From contig RPFO01000034.1 in NCBI GenBank assembly GCA_009746045.1, positions 1,658,146 to 1,722,145 of the forward strand: 64,000 nucleotides of DNA, written 5' to 3'. Positions 33,272-44,137 of the stretch are shown here, in pieces. The notes below the pieces were generated by a model. That model saw only the letters and a list, made by a program, of their open reading frames with translations, had not been told where the DNA came from and searched no databases. The DNA is from Mesostigma viride (Eukaryota > Streptophyta > Mesostigmatophyceae > Mesostigmatales > Mesostigmataceae). The translations under genes were made by a program, and so were the position numbers. Position 1 is the first letter of the stretch. Every line of letters starts with the position of its first letter.

Positions 33272-35956
33272 GGGGACCGGACGGTTCCGAATTTTTTGGC
33301 GCCAAAAAATTCGCGCCGGTACCGAAGGTCATAAATTTCACGTGCACGGTGCGCGCACCCCTTGCGGAAGTGGCCATGGCGACTGCGTTCAGGCGAAACT
33401 ACCACACTAGGGCAGGCGAAATGCAAAAATTTTACTCGAATCTAAAAGACGATGAGTTTATGATGTTAGTTTGCGGCGGAAATCAGCTGGTTTACAATAT
33501 CGCTGTTGTTTTTTTATGCCATCGGCATGGGGGGTAATCTGAATTTTTTGGTCGCGCGGAATGAAATAGAATTCATGATAGCGGCTGTAAAATCGCGGTT
33601 TTGGGGGTTGTTCTGACCGTGAAGCAGGCATTAATATCGGTTGCATCGAATTCTAAACCGAGCTGGTGCTTTTTGCCAGATTTTCGGCCATTATCGGTAA
33701 GTAATTGTTCAGACCTGCGCAGTGCGTGTCTGACCTGTCCATGGAATAACGGCTGTTATTGCGCGCCTGGGCGAGGGATTTACGAGGGCGAGTTACAGAT
33801 TTGTCGCGAATGTTATATGCTATCAGTGCCTTCTTCTATGAGCTCATCGTTCGATTTTTTTTTGCGTTCTTTTTGGGCAGTTTCCGCCAGCTAGCTTGCC
33901 GTCGCTTGCCGTTGTGTTGCCGAATACCTGGCAGCTTTAGATTGTTTTCGTTGATGTCGTGATCAGGGCCGCTTCAGTCGCAGCCTATAGCTCGTCGGGA
34001 AGGTATAAGGCATTTCATAAAACGTGTTCTGGCAAGGATGTTGTGCGTATGGACGCTTCTTGTTGTTTGAGAGTGACGCACCCTCTCTTCGCAGGCCGCA
34101 GCGGCATCACAGCGCTCATGCGCTGAAGGGCCGCCAATGGTTTCTTTGCATTTTATCGTGCAGGGATGGAAGTGTTTTAGTGATGATGATGTTGGAGATA
34201 TTGCATTTGTGTGACTGCATGTAGATAGCTGGCACCAATGGTTGTTTGAGCTTTCCTTTGTTATGATGATGTGACAAGACTACAATGTGCTGAGCCAACC
34301 ATGGTTGACATGCATGACTGCATGCAAGCTATATATACCATGTTCCTACTTGGTTCCTTGCCCTCCATAGTCCCAGTTTGTCATCCATGCCGGGGAGGAC
34401 AGTTTAGGAGGTGTTGTTGAGCTGATTAGCTTGGTTGGCATCAACCTTACACTCTAACCTGGGAGAAACATAGGAAATGCTGCTTAGGCATGTTAGGGCT
34501 ACCATCGTCAAGGCTATGAACATATTTACAAGGCTGGCCATGCTGGAGGGATGATGAACACATATGAGGTGCGTGGCCACCCCTTTGTACATTGTAAACA
34601 TACTCAGCATGGTTTTGGTGCATGTTGGATGGCATATGAAGTGGCACTGTGGGGTTACTAACTTACTGAGTGGTCCTTAGCGCCTTGTCAGGTGGTCATA
34701 TAGGAAACCCATCAACTTGAGTAGTTCTTGTCACAATGACCCCCCACGTTGAGCATGCGTTGCCGTCAGCGTGCAAGAGTTAATCATGTGTGCTTTGGTC
34801 AGTTTGCAGATGTCTTTGATGAAGAAGGAGGTGCTAGTGTGGCTGAATGGTTACTATAATTTCCTTGTAGTGTCTACATGGGTGGCCGTCTTGGAATGGT
34901 TGTAACTTGGGCAGTTCTTGGCAGAACGTCGTCAAACCTTGAACATAGGAGGTACCATATGTGCAGAGGATGGTAGTATGTGGTTGGGCATCACGGTCAC
35001 ACCGGCTGTGGAGGAGCAGCTGGCCTCCCTCAAGCTGGAGAGGGCACGCCAGCAGGCCAAGAAGAGGGACCCAAACTGGCGCAGGCTGCGCAAGAAGAAA
35101 AAAACTGAGGCCCAGGGGGGCAAGTGGAAGGATAACAAGGCCGGTGGGGAGTATGAGCATGGCAGTGGCTATGCCATCTACGGGCAGCCCGTGGCTGGAC
35201 AGGAAGGGGGGGGGAATCCAGTGACAGTGGCAGTGACAGTGTGCTCTGCACGGTGTGTGGCGGTGCAGAGCACAAGAAGGTGAACCCCTTTCTCTTGTGT
35301 TCCAACCAGGATCCGGGCGACCATGGGGGCCACATGTTGTGCTTGGGTTTCACGCTGTCCACCGTGCCTGGTGATCCCTGGTTTTGTGCAGCATGTGATG
35401 ACACGGGGGCCAACAGTGTGCTTGATTGACAGTTTTTCCAGTTTTTTCCAAGTCCTGAAATGGGCTATAACCATGATCATATATGTGTTATACTGGTCAG
35501 ATTGAGCTGAAAATTTGTCAGTGTACATTTCCCACCATCTAATATTTGATTTTAACCCCACTGGCCATATAACATGTGTTATTGATTTTATTTATTTTTT
35601 TATGTGCTAAAAAAGACCCTTTTTAGGTCAAAATTTAACACCTACTAGTTTGAAGTACCATTTTTGGGACCCAACTAGCCAGGTTTTTTGTAAACAGTGG
35701 GAACTTAAAGAAAATATCATGGATGATTGAATTTGGTCTTGCCATGCACCTAGGCACTAGGTGCCATGGACCCTATGGTTTAGCGTATTATGCTGGCATC
35801 CGGTGTATAGCCAGGGGTCATGAACCCTACAGGTGGGGGGATGCATGCCCAAACATGTTGTTTTGATGCCCCAAACTCAAATCTGGACATATCATGTGCA
35901 ATTACAATGTTATTACATGAGTTCACTTTTGGGGTGGTTAGAACTGTCCGGTCCCC
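33272..35956 (+). mobile_element. DNA transposon with TTAA target duplication, 2685 bp
   Basis: Terminal inverted repeats GGGGACCGGACGGTTC (left) and, inward from the right, GGGGACCGGACAGTTC. Flanks are TTAA at 33268-33271 and 35957-35960, although the target is itself a TTTAA repeat so the duplication length is ambiguous (4 or 9). TTAA preference is typical of piggyBac and Kolobok superfamilies. It is inserted in the tail of a LINE. No transposase catalytic core was recognised; coding remains lie at 34918-35429. Probably non-autonomous. Confidence 0.82.
34918..35429 (+). pseudogene. PHD-finger protein remnant inside the TTAA transposon
   Basis: The first frame (34918 to about 35214) holds a basic segment (RARQQAKKRDPNWRRLRKKKK). 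A G-run at 35206-35214 appears to carry a frameshift. The next frame continues with a C-terminal zinc finger: CTVC, then LLCSNQ, HGGHMLC, and PWFCAAC, stopping at 35427-35429. The order Cys2, Cys, His-Cys, Trp-x-Cys-x2-Cys is that of a PHD finger. It may be the C-terminus of a transposase or an accessory protein. Confidence 0.6.
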
Positions 35957-35987
35957 TTAATTTAATTTAATTTTTATGTTTGTTCAT

Positions 35988-37913
35988 AGGGTAGAGAGAT
36001 TAGAATAGAGTTTGATGTTGTAGATAGATTAGACCGGTAGGATTGCGTGTCCCCATCCATCCATCCATCCATCCATCCATCCATCCATCCATCCATCCAT
36101 CCATCCATCCATCCATCCATCCATCCATCCATCCATCCATCCATCCATCCATCCATCCATCCATCCATCCATCCATCCATCCATCCATCCATCCATCCAT
36201 CCATCCATCCATCCATCCATCCATCCATCCATCCATCCATCCATCCATCCATCCATCCATCCATCCATCCATCCATCCATCCATCCATCCATCCATCCAT
36301 CCATCCATCCATCCATCCATCCATCCATCCATCCATCCATCCATCCATCCATCCATCCATCCATCCATCCATCCATCCATCCATCCATCCATCCATCCAT
36401 CCATCCATCCATCCATCCATCCATCCATCCATCCATCCATCCATCCATCCATCCATCCATCCATCCATCCATCCATCCATCCATCCATCCATCCATCCAT
36501 CCATCCATCCATCCATCCATCCATCCATCCATCCATCCATCCATCCATCCATCCATCCATCCATCCATCCATCCATCCATCCATCCATCCATCCATCCAT
36601 CCATCCATCCATCCATCCATCCATCCATCCATCCATCCATCCATCCATCCATCCATCCATCCATCCATCCATCCATCCATCCATCCATCCATCCATCCAT
36701 CCATCCATCCATCCATCCATCCATCCATCCATCCATCCATCCATCCATCCATCCATCCATCCATCCATCCATCCATCCATCCATCCATCCATCCATCCAT
36801 CCATCCATCCATCCATCCATCCATCCATCCATCCATCCATCCATCCATCCATCCATCCATCCATCCATCCATCCATCCATCCATCCATCCATCCATCCAT
36901 CCATCCATCCATCCATCCATCCATCCATCCATCCATCCATCCATCCATCCATCCATCCATCCATCCATCCATCCATCCATCCATCCATCCATCCATCCAT
37001 CCATCCATCCATCCATCCATCCATCCATCCATCCATCCATCCATCCATCCATCCATCCATCCATCCATCCATCCATCCATCCATCCATCCATCCATCCAT
37101 CCATCCATCCATCCATCCATCCATCCATCCATCCATCCATCCATCCATCCATCCATCCATCCATCCATCCATCCATCCATCCATCCATCCATCCATCCAT
37201 CCATCCATCCATCCATCCATCCATCCATCCATCCATCCATCCATCCATCCATCCATCCATCCATCCATCCATCCATCCATCCATCCATCCATCCATCCAT
37301 CCATCCATCCATCCATCCATCCATCCATCCATCCATCCATCCATCCATCCATCCATCCATCCATCCATCCATCCATCCATCCATCCATCCATCCATCCAT
37401 CCATCCATCCATCCATCCATCCATCCATCCATCCATCCATCCATCCATCCATCCATCCATCCATCCATCCATCCATCCATCCATCCATCCATCCATCCAT
37501 CCATCCATCCATCCATCCATCCATCCATCCATCCATCCATCCATCCATCCATCCATCCATCCATCCATCCATCCATCCATCCATCCATCCATCCATCCAT
37601 CCATCCATCCATCCATCCATCCATCCATCCATCCATCCATCCATCCATCCATCCATCCATCCATCCATCCATCCATCCATCCATCCATCCATCCATCCAT
37701 CCATCCATCCATCCATCCATCCATCCATCCATCCATCCATCCATCCATCCATCCATCCATCCATCCATCCATCCATCCATCCATCCATCCATCCATCCAT
37801 CCATCCATCCATCCATCCATCCATCCATCGGCCATCCATCCATCCATCCATCGGGGTTAATGCTCCGTGACTCCCCAACGGGAGCATGAGCTTATTAATT
37901 AATTAATCAATTA
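35988..37913 (+). mobile_element. 5'-truncated LINE copy 2 with expanded CCAT array
   Basis: Flanked by ATGTTTGTTCAT at 35976-35987 and 37914-37925. The ends (gtagatagattagaccggtagg, then cggggttaatgctccgtgac with the stem-loop CTCCC-caac-GGGAG and AATT tail) match the LINE 3' UTR at 46341-46500 on the other strand. There only about three CCAT units stand between the same two segments. The body is therefore almost wholly an expanded microsatellite. Confidence 0.88.
36053..37851. repeat. Perfect CCAT tetranucleotide array, ~444 copies
   Basis: 1776 bases (36053-37828) of uninterrupted CCAT, then a three-base break and five more units. The open frames it creates in all phases (repeating I-H-P-S or W-M-D-G) are repeat products, not genes. 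Confidence 0.98.
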
Positions 37914-37925
37914 ATGTTTGTTCAT

Positions 37926-38364
37926 GGCTGGCCCCCAGCGGCTTGGCCAACCAGGTTGGCACATCCGGCCTGACCTGGCCTGGCCCCAAGGACATTCCTA
38001 GAAAGCTAGGTAAACCTGCCATGCCATGAACTACATCCAGATGTTGCTGGCCGACGTAGTGGTCCCAGCTCAGTTTGAACACCGCATTCACTCCCTCTCT
38101 CTTCTTTGGACTGCTATGCAGAACAAGAAGAGGTGGCAGAAGATTGTCCAGGCTCACACGCCAGCCCCTGTGGGCAAGCCCCCCCCCCCCAAGCGGAAGG
38201 GGCGTTTTGCTGAGTAGTGTAGGAGTAGTTAGGATTTTTTCTAGACTAGATAGCTTAAGAGTTAGCTGTACGCGGCTTCGCCCACCTCCACCCATCCAGC
38301 AAGGAATATGTGCTACATTATCTCCCAACGGAGTCATGTTATAATTCAATTCAATTTAATTTTA
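37926..38364 (+). mobile_element. 5'-truncated LINE copy 3
   Basis: Encodes a broken LINE C-terminus (LTWPGPKDIP, then after a frame slip NYIQMLLADVVVPAQFEHR to VGKPPPPKRKGRFAE and stop at 38217). A 3' UTR, stem-loop (CTCC-caac-GGAG) and a TTCAA/TTTAA tail follow. Flanked by ATGTTTGTTCAT at 37914-37925 and 38365-38376. Confidence 0.88.
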
Positions 38365-38547
38365 ATGTTTGTTCATCCTGTCTATTTTTTTCACTGCCTC
38401 CCCCCTTTCACCTTACCCTTTTTCATTGGAGTGAGCTGGGCACGAGGCTTTAGACCCTGTTGGATAAGAGACCCCGGCCCGGCCGGGCACCATGGGCGCT
38501 CAAACATTCAACACCTGCCCCGTCAGACGTCAGTACTGTCAGATTGC

Positions 38548-41500
38548 CTAACTCTGTACCCATACAATAATGAACACAATGACATAGAGAATAGGGAAGA
38601 CAAACAAGCAGATCCAGTCCATCTTGGCCAGTGCATCCTCGTCCCCACAGCGCATATCCTTCCACCAACCCTTGGTGGCATGACCCAGGTGGCCTAGTTT
38701 CACTCTCAGCCACGACCGGCCGTTGCATCCCCAGGCACAACAGGGCTCAGCAGAAGTCAGAGGGCTCACGGGCCTGCACACCTCCACCTCACGGCCAGCC
38801 ATGCCAAGCACCACGTCACCCCTGGCAAGGCTTGCTTCGGACCCTATTGGCCCACCCCCACTGTCACTACGATGCACTCCCCCATCTGGATCTGCACCAC
38901 TACTAGCCAGGTCTCCAGCCACTCCCTGGCCCTGGCCGTGGCCCAGCAGTAGCCCAGTGCTCGGCGCAATGGCTGCTGCGGTATTGCTATGACTGCTGCT
39001 GTCGCCCGCCCAGCTAGGGCCCCCCAGGAACGGCCTTAATTCTAATGCTGCACTACCAGAAGGCTCCGGCGCCGGTGCCAACGTGACGGCAAAGCGCTCG
39101 GCTGCTGCCTGCATGCGAATGCCCGCTTGTGCGGCCCCCACGCTGCCGCGCAGGCTCGCGTGCTGCCGCCTCTTCTTCACGTCGTCTCGCTGCAGCCAGT
39201 ACACGAACAGGCTCTCCACCACGGCCAGTGCGACAAACGATTCCGACATGATGAGGAACACCTGGCGGCAGCCACAGGGAGGAAAGAAAGTACACTGAGT
39301 CGCCATGCGCCGATGAAGCACATGCTAAACCCTAAACAAACCCTAACCCCTAACCCCTAAACCCTAACCCCTAAACCCTAAACCCTAAACCCTAAACCCT
39401 AAACCCTAAACCCTAAACCCTAAACCCTAAACCCTAAACCCTAAACCCTAAACCCTAAACCCTAAACCCTAAACAGTAAACAGTAAACAGTTGATTGTTC
39501 GCCGTGGAACCAGGCTGCCATGTGCGAACGAGATTATCTACCATGTTTGAAATAGAACGGGTACCCACGCCCTTTATATGTTATGACATCTTACATCATA
39601 TTTGGTAGTATATTATTAGTACCACGTATAATGATTGATAGTTGTCCGTAGTACGTACAGTCAGGTGCCTCGTTCATTGATAGTCGCGTACCTTGCGGGA
39701 GGGATCCTTGGTCACTGGTCAGCAGAGAATGATCGTCCCCTTGAATCCAATGGTGGGGGCACGGCATTTGGTACTAGACTGCGCAGCTTGCACATGTCAG
39801 TGTCGTGGTCTGAGCACACCATGGTCTTAATTAACTCATCATACCCCAACAATCCTCCAGATACCTGTAGAATGTGCATACCGTGGACATTCAAGATCAT
39901 TTAGCTGTGCAACGTTGGGGTGACTTGTTTTTCTGCTACTAGGCGAGATGTCGCAAAATACTCCTCCCGCCAAAACAAACAACAACTTAGGCCTTAGGGA
40001 CATCTTACACAGGATACCCCCCCCCCCCCCCACACACACACACAACCCCAATGCTCGGAGACACCCACCTTTACTTTCCGCAAAATGGACCCATAATGAT
40101 CCACTTGCATGATGGCTACATGCAGCAGCCGTGCTCACATGGGCGCCATCCGGATTAAGCGCAACTGACTATGCACGCTTGATTGTGCACGGTATATCAG
40201 CCATGCACGATGCGCTTACCTGAAGGGACGTGATGTAGGTGGAGGAGGGCAGGTCCGTGTTGGCGACAAACTGGAGTGCCACCAGGGTGAGGAACAGCGT
40301 CAGCAGGGTGCCCAGGCGGGTGGACACATCAGCTGGGCTGACGACGAACACGCCGCAGGACATGAACACGAGGAGCACCATGGGCACCATGATGCTGAAC
40401 ACGTAGAAGGAGGAGTTGCGGTCGACGACAAGCTGGATGACAAACGAGTTGTTTTGGACCCAGTTGCTGCTGCCCGAGGTGTTGAAAATCAAGTGGCCAC
40501 CGCCCGAATCATTATAAACCAAGGGACTACCGCCTGAAGCATATCCAGCCCTTGAGCCTGCGAACGGAATGCCGGGCCTGCTTGCTGGTCTCATCCATTC
40601 GCCCGAGGCCGGCCCGCTTCCTGACACGCCCTTGCCCTGGCTCGCTGCCGCCCTGCCTGCCGTATGTTCTGCACCTGGACTGGCAGGGCCAACACGAGGG
40701 ACTGCTGCGCTGCCACCCGGCGCCCCTGGGCTGCCTGCAGGGCTCGGTTCATACCGCAACGATGATGGCACTGCAGGATCGGGCCGGGCGGCGGCGGGAT
40801 CAAGCCCGTGGCCACCCAGGGGCCGAGCGCTTGCCACATGGCGGCCTCCCACTCGCGGCGAGGCAAGGTGACTGCCATTCCTGTCACGATGCAACAGACC
40901 CTCGACATCCTGGCCACCACCAGGGGCACCAGGCTCCCTCTTGACGGCATTCTTCTCAACCTCCTGCGAACTAGCGCTGCCACCCGCAGCATGGGAGCTA
41001 TGTTGCACGGTTTCCCCCCTGGTATCGCCGACCAGTGGCACCGGCACAACACCAGGACCAGGGCTCTCGTGGCCACCGCTGGCATTCGCCGCGCTAGAAG
41101 AGCCCCGAGTGGGCTCCTCGGCATATGTGCCCACCCCTCCAATTAGAGGGTACGCTTCCATCGTCTCGGGGATAGAAGTGGGCGAAGTGCCGGCTGTAGA
41201 AGTGGGCGTAGTCCCCACCCCAGAAGTGCGCGCAGTGCCCGCAGAAGCATGGGGCATCTTGACAGGGAAGGGCGCGGGGTCCAGTGGGTGGGTCCCCTTG
41301 GCTTGTCGCACCACGTCGACCGCTGAGAAGTGGTAGGCGATGATGTCAGTGTCGCCCACCAAGCGCCATCCGCTGACGTCGTTCCCTGGAGCGGTGTCCC
41401 TGGGGCCTCCCCCCGCGACGTCAGAGGTGGTTCCGCTGGGGGTGAACTCGGTGTTGCAGATGCCATGCTGAGCAACCAAGAGTTGACGCGCAAACGGATT

Positions 41501-44137
41501 GGGACCCATCATCGGAAGAAATTTGATGCCATGATATTTGCGGAAATGATACGGAGTATTGGCGCACGGAGGACGAGAGGAGCAGGCAAGTCTGTATGAG
41601 ACGTGCAACCATATAGCCATCCATCATCGAACACCATGGTCAGTCTGTCACCGTAGGGCACACAGTACGTGGACCCATCACCGGTGAAGCACTAAAGGAC
41701 AGCAGCACTGGCTCCCTAGACTTGGCTCCCTGACCGTTATGAATTGTTGTGATTGTAATCAGGGCTCCAAACTAGCTTAATCCCCCGTGGCAACAGAGGC
41801 AACAGAGGCAACCGAGGCATTCCAGCCCGGGTGAAGGTAGTTGAAAAGAAACAACGAGGAAGGGACAGTCTGGTTACCCCGTAGACTGTTTCATTTCATA
41901 ACACATTTAACCCGTACCGGGTCGATGGAGAAAATATAGATGTACGAATTTTAAAGCTACATCTGACGCCCGCAAACCCAATCCTGTCATCCATACCGCG
42001 TCGATGTATAGCGTCTGGCGGTCAAAGGGGAAGCGCCGGAACTCCATCGGGTTGTAGAACGACCCCTGCATGCGCTTGAGCCAGACAACCACGTCGCGCT
42101 GGTCGCCGCCACACACGCTGATGGACTCAAACCCGCCGCTGTCTGGTGACGGGGGGCAGGGTACCACAGACAGCGGTCGGTGTGACAGGTGGAGAGGGGG
42201 CGACATGCGCTGCATGGTGGTCAGATGGAGACCAACAGAGAGAGGGGGGGGGGCACACATGTCCGGTTGGGGAGATACTGAGCACGTGGAAGATGGATAG
42301 AGGGGGGGAGTCAGGTCGGATGACAAGTACTGGGAGCGGACGTGGAGTGCAGTGGGACAAAGCATGGAGCAGACAGAGAAGGGGAAGTTGGGTTGGAAGG
42401 TGGCACTTGGCAGGCCAGTGTGGTCATACGAACTCATGGGCCCGCATGTGCCATCATCATCAGCAGGAGGCTGACATCATCCTCAAACCCCGAATGAAGG
42501 GAGGATGCACCCGTGGAGGTAGCATCTGGGGCGCTGCAGGGCACTTGAAGTGGTTTCAACTTTCAAGCATGAGGGGCGATCCGAAATACCATGGCAACCG
42601 CCCATCTCACTGTGGTTGGGTCGTGGGCGGCTCGTGGGTGGTTCGTGGGTGTTTTGTAAATGGTTCGTGGGTGCTGGTGGGTCATGGGTGGTGTGTAGAT
42701 GGTTCGTGGGTGGGTCATGTGTGGGTCATGGCAAAGATGTGGGTCATCTTTGTCACAAGACAACATTGTCAGAGATCAACAGCGGCCCACGTCGCGTATG
42801 CAGTGCCCTTATTCGCGCTTACCGTCGGAAGTTGTCAAGTCGAGGACACGTGAGGGCGCCCACGATCACCTTGCAGAAGCTCGTCCACATTCAGCATTCA
42901 GGAAGCAAATAAATATTATTGTTACTGCTGCTATGTAGCCATTTTCACAATGGCTGTATGGAGTATTAGTTTAATACTACCAGTAAAATTATTACCGTTG
43001 ACACCATCGTGTCATCTTATAAACACCCATACGCACCATCAGGGAACTCCTCCACGTTCATGAAGTAGACCGACGGCAGCCACACGGCATCACAGCAAAT
43101 ATCACTGTAGCTGTTGCACCACTTCCCACAAGGGGTGGGGGATGATGCTGACGCCGCCCCGCTGTCAGTGTCGGCGGGAGGAGGTGGTATGCGGCGTGCG
43201 AGGGTGCACGCGAGCGGGTCGCGCCAGCTCAGCCGCAGGTAGAACTCCACGCGGAACTGATAGGCGTCTGATGGGGCGTTTTGAGTGAGGATGGAGTGAT
43301 GATGGAATGGTTCATTTGTTTGTCGGGCGGTCGTGGGCGAAAGGCGGGGTGCACAGCAGGGACAGCGTGTGGCACGCATGCGATTACTTTACGGACCTAA
43401 GGCAGCGCCAGCGAGGACAAGACGATGAGGACGGGGAGGAGGAAGAGGAGTGAGGAGGAGGAGGCGGGGGGGGGGAGGAAGGAAGAGGAACAGGAAGGGG
43501 TGAGAAGGAGGAGGGAGTACAGAAAAGGAAGCACAGCGTGGGCACCATGCAGTATGCTGTAGATGAACAAGTGTATAACGGGATGGACACGTCAATGAGG
43601 GTAAACGGGGGCCATACATCTGCGGTCTGACTATAGAATTGACGGCCGCGGGTGAAACGTCGAAGCCTTGATAAAAACAACAAATGCCGACTGGGTAGGC
43701 CTAGGTAGGTAGTGCTCGCAAGTAGTTGATCACGCAAGCCGGCCTGCTCGATGCCCAGGATTTCGTCATGAAGCAGTTGATACATCACACTACCACAGCC
43801 GGCATCACTTTAGTACCCTGCTCGATGCCCAGCAGTTTATCCACCATGGCGGACACGAAGACACGCCGGGGCAGCACACGACCAGCCTCATTGAGTTCCT
43901 CGTGAGTCGCTGCCCTGCAATTGCCCTGCGTCGGGCGCGTGGGCGCATACACCGTGGAGACACGTCAGCATGCAGGACCTTGCTTGACGTGCTATTGACC
44001 GTCGGAGTTACCGGATCCAGGCTGCTGCAACCTTCGCGGATAATTACCTCGAAAGGGTCGATTTCATGGCCATACGACATCAGGCAGTTCGAATGGACTA
44101 AAACCCCCAGCATCCAGAAGATTAGAAAATTTCTCAT
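38548..44137 (-). CDS. Pentameric ligand-gated ion channel subunit B
   Basis: Paralogue of the channel at 19699-26095, same strand and same exon plan. Exons (- strand): 44137-44048, 43925-43817, 43267-43037, 42142-41946, 41467-40220, 39261-38548, giving 862 residues. Exons 2 (109 nt) and 4 (197 nt) have exactly the lengths of A. There is a signal peptide MRNFLIFWMLGVLVHS. The extracellular domain has FRVEFYLRLSWRDP, a Cys cluster (CGKWCNS, ICCDAVWLP), SVYFMNVEEFPDG and EFRRFPFDRQ without the two animal loop cysteines. TM1 is ~563-585, TM2 ~589-610 (DVSTRLGTLLTLFLTL), TM3 ~619-645 and TM4 near the C-terminus. Exon 5 is 143 codons longer than in A because of a Gly/Ser/Pro/Ala-rich insertion before TM1. 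The intact frame suggests a functional gene. Ligand unknown. Confidence 0.92.
39326..39474. repeat. Interstitial telomere array (CCCTAAA)n
   Basis: About 20 units, mostly CCCTAAA with a few CCCCTAA variants at the left. It matches the plant/algal telomere repeat TTTAGGG. It lies in the last intron of channel B with ordinary sequence on both sides, so it is not a chromosome end. The right end grades into three AACAGTA units. Confidence 0.96.
42604..42745. repeat. GTGGGTGGTTCGTGGG minisatellite
   Basis: Irregular tandem units containing gtgggtggttcgtggg and ggtcatgg, in the channel B intron between exons 4 and 3. Confidence 0.8.
43741..43767 (-). pseudogene. Decayed copy of channel B exon-2 end
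   Basis: On the - strand it reads aaatcctgggcatcgagcagg, copying the real exon end aaactgctgggcatcgagcagg with its gtac donor (43817-43840), about 75 bases further into the intron. The donor GT is lost (ccgg). Confidence 0.75.

Larger units (their letters stand above)
32995..35975 (+). mobile_element. 5'-truncated LINE copy 1, split by a DNA transposon
   Basis: Encodes the LINE C-terminus (PAQFEHRIHSLSRLWTAMQ to VGKPPPPKRRRRFDE and stop at 33150), then the 3' UTR, a stem-loop and TTTAA repeats. The tail is cut at 33271 by the TTAA-flanked transposon and resumes at 35957. The copy ends at ATGTTTGTTCAT (35976-35987). Its 5' boundary is preceded by a 9-base match to that duplication (32986-32994). 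Confidence 0.8.

Noticed and set aside
35974-37887. Five ~600-codon frames of repeating I-H-P-S or W-M-D-G
   Set aside because: Direct products of the CCAT array; the sister LINE copy shows this position is 3' UTR.
39326-39474. Chromosome end
   Set aside because: Ordinary coding and intron sequence lies on both sides.
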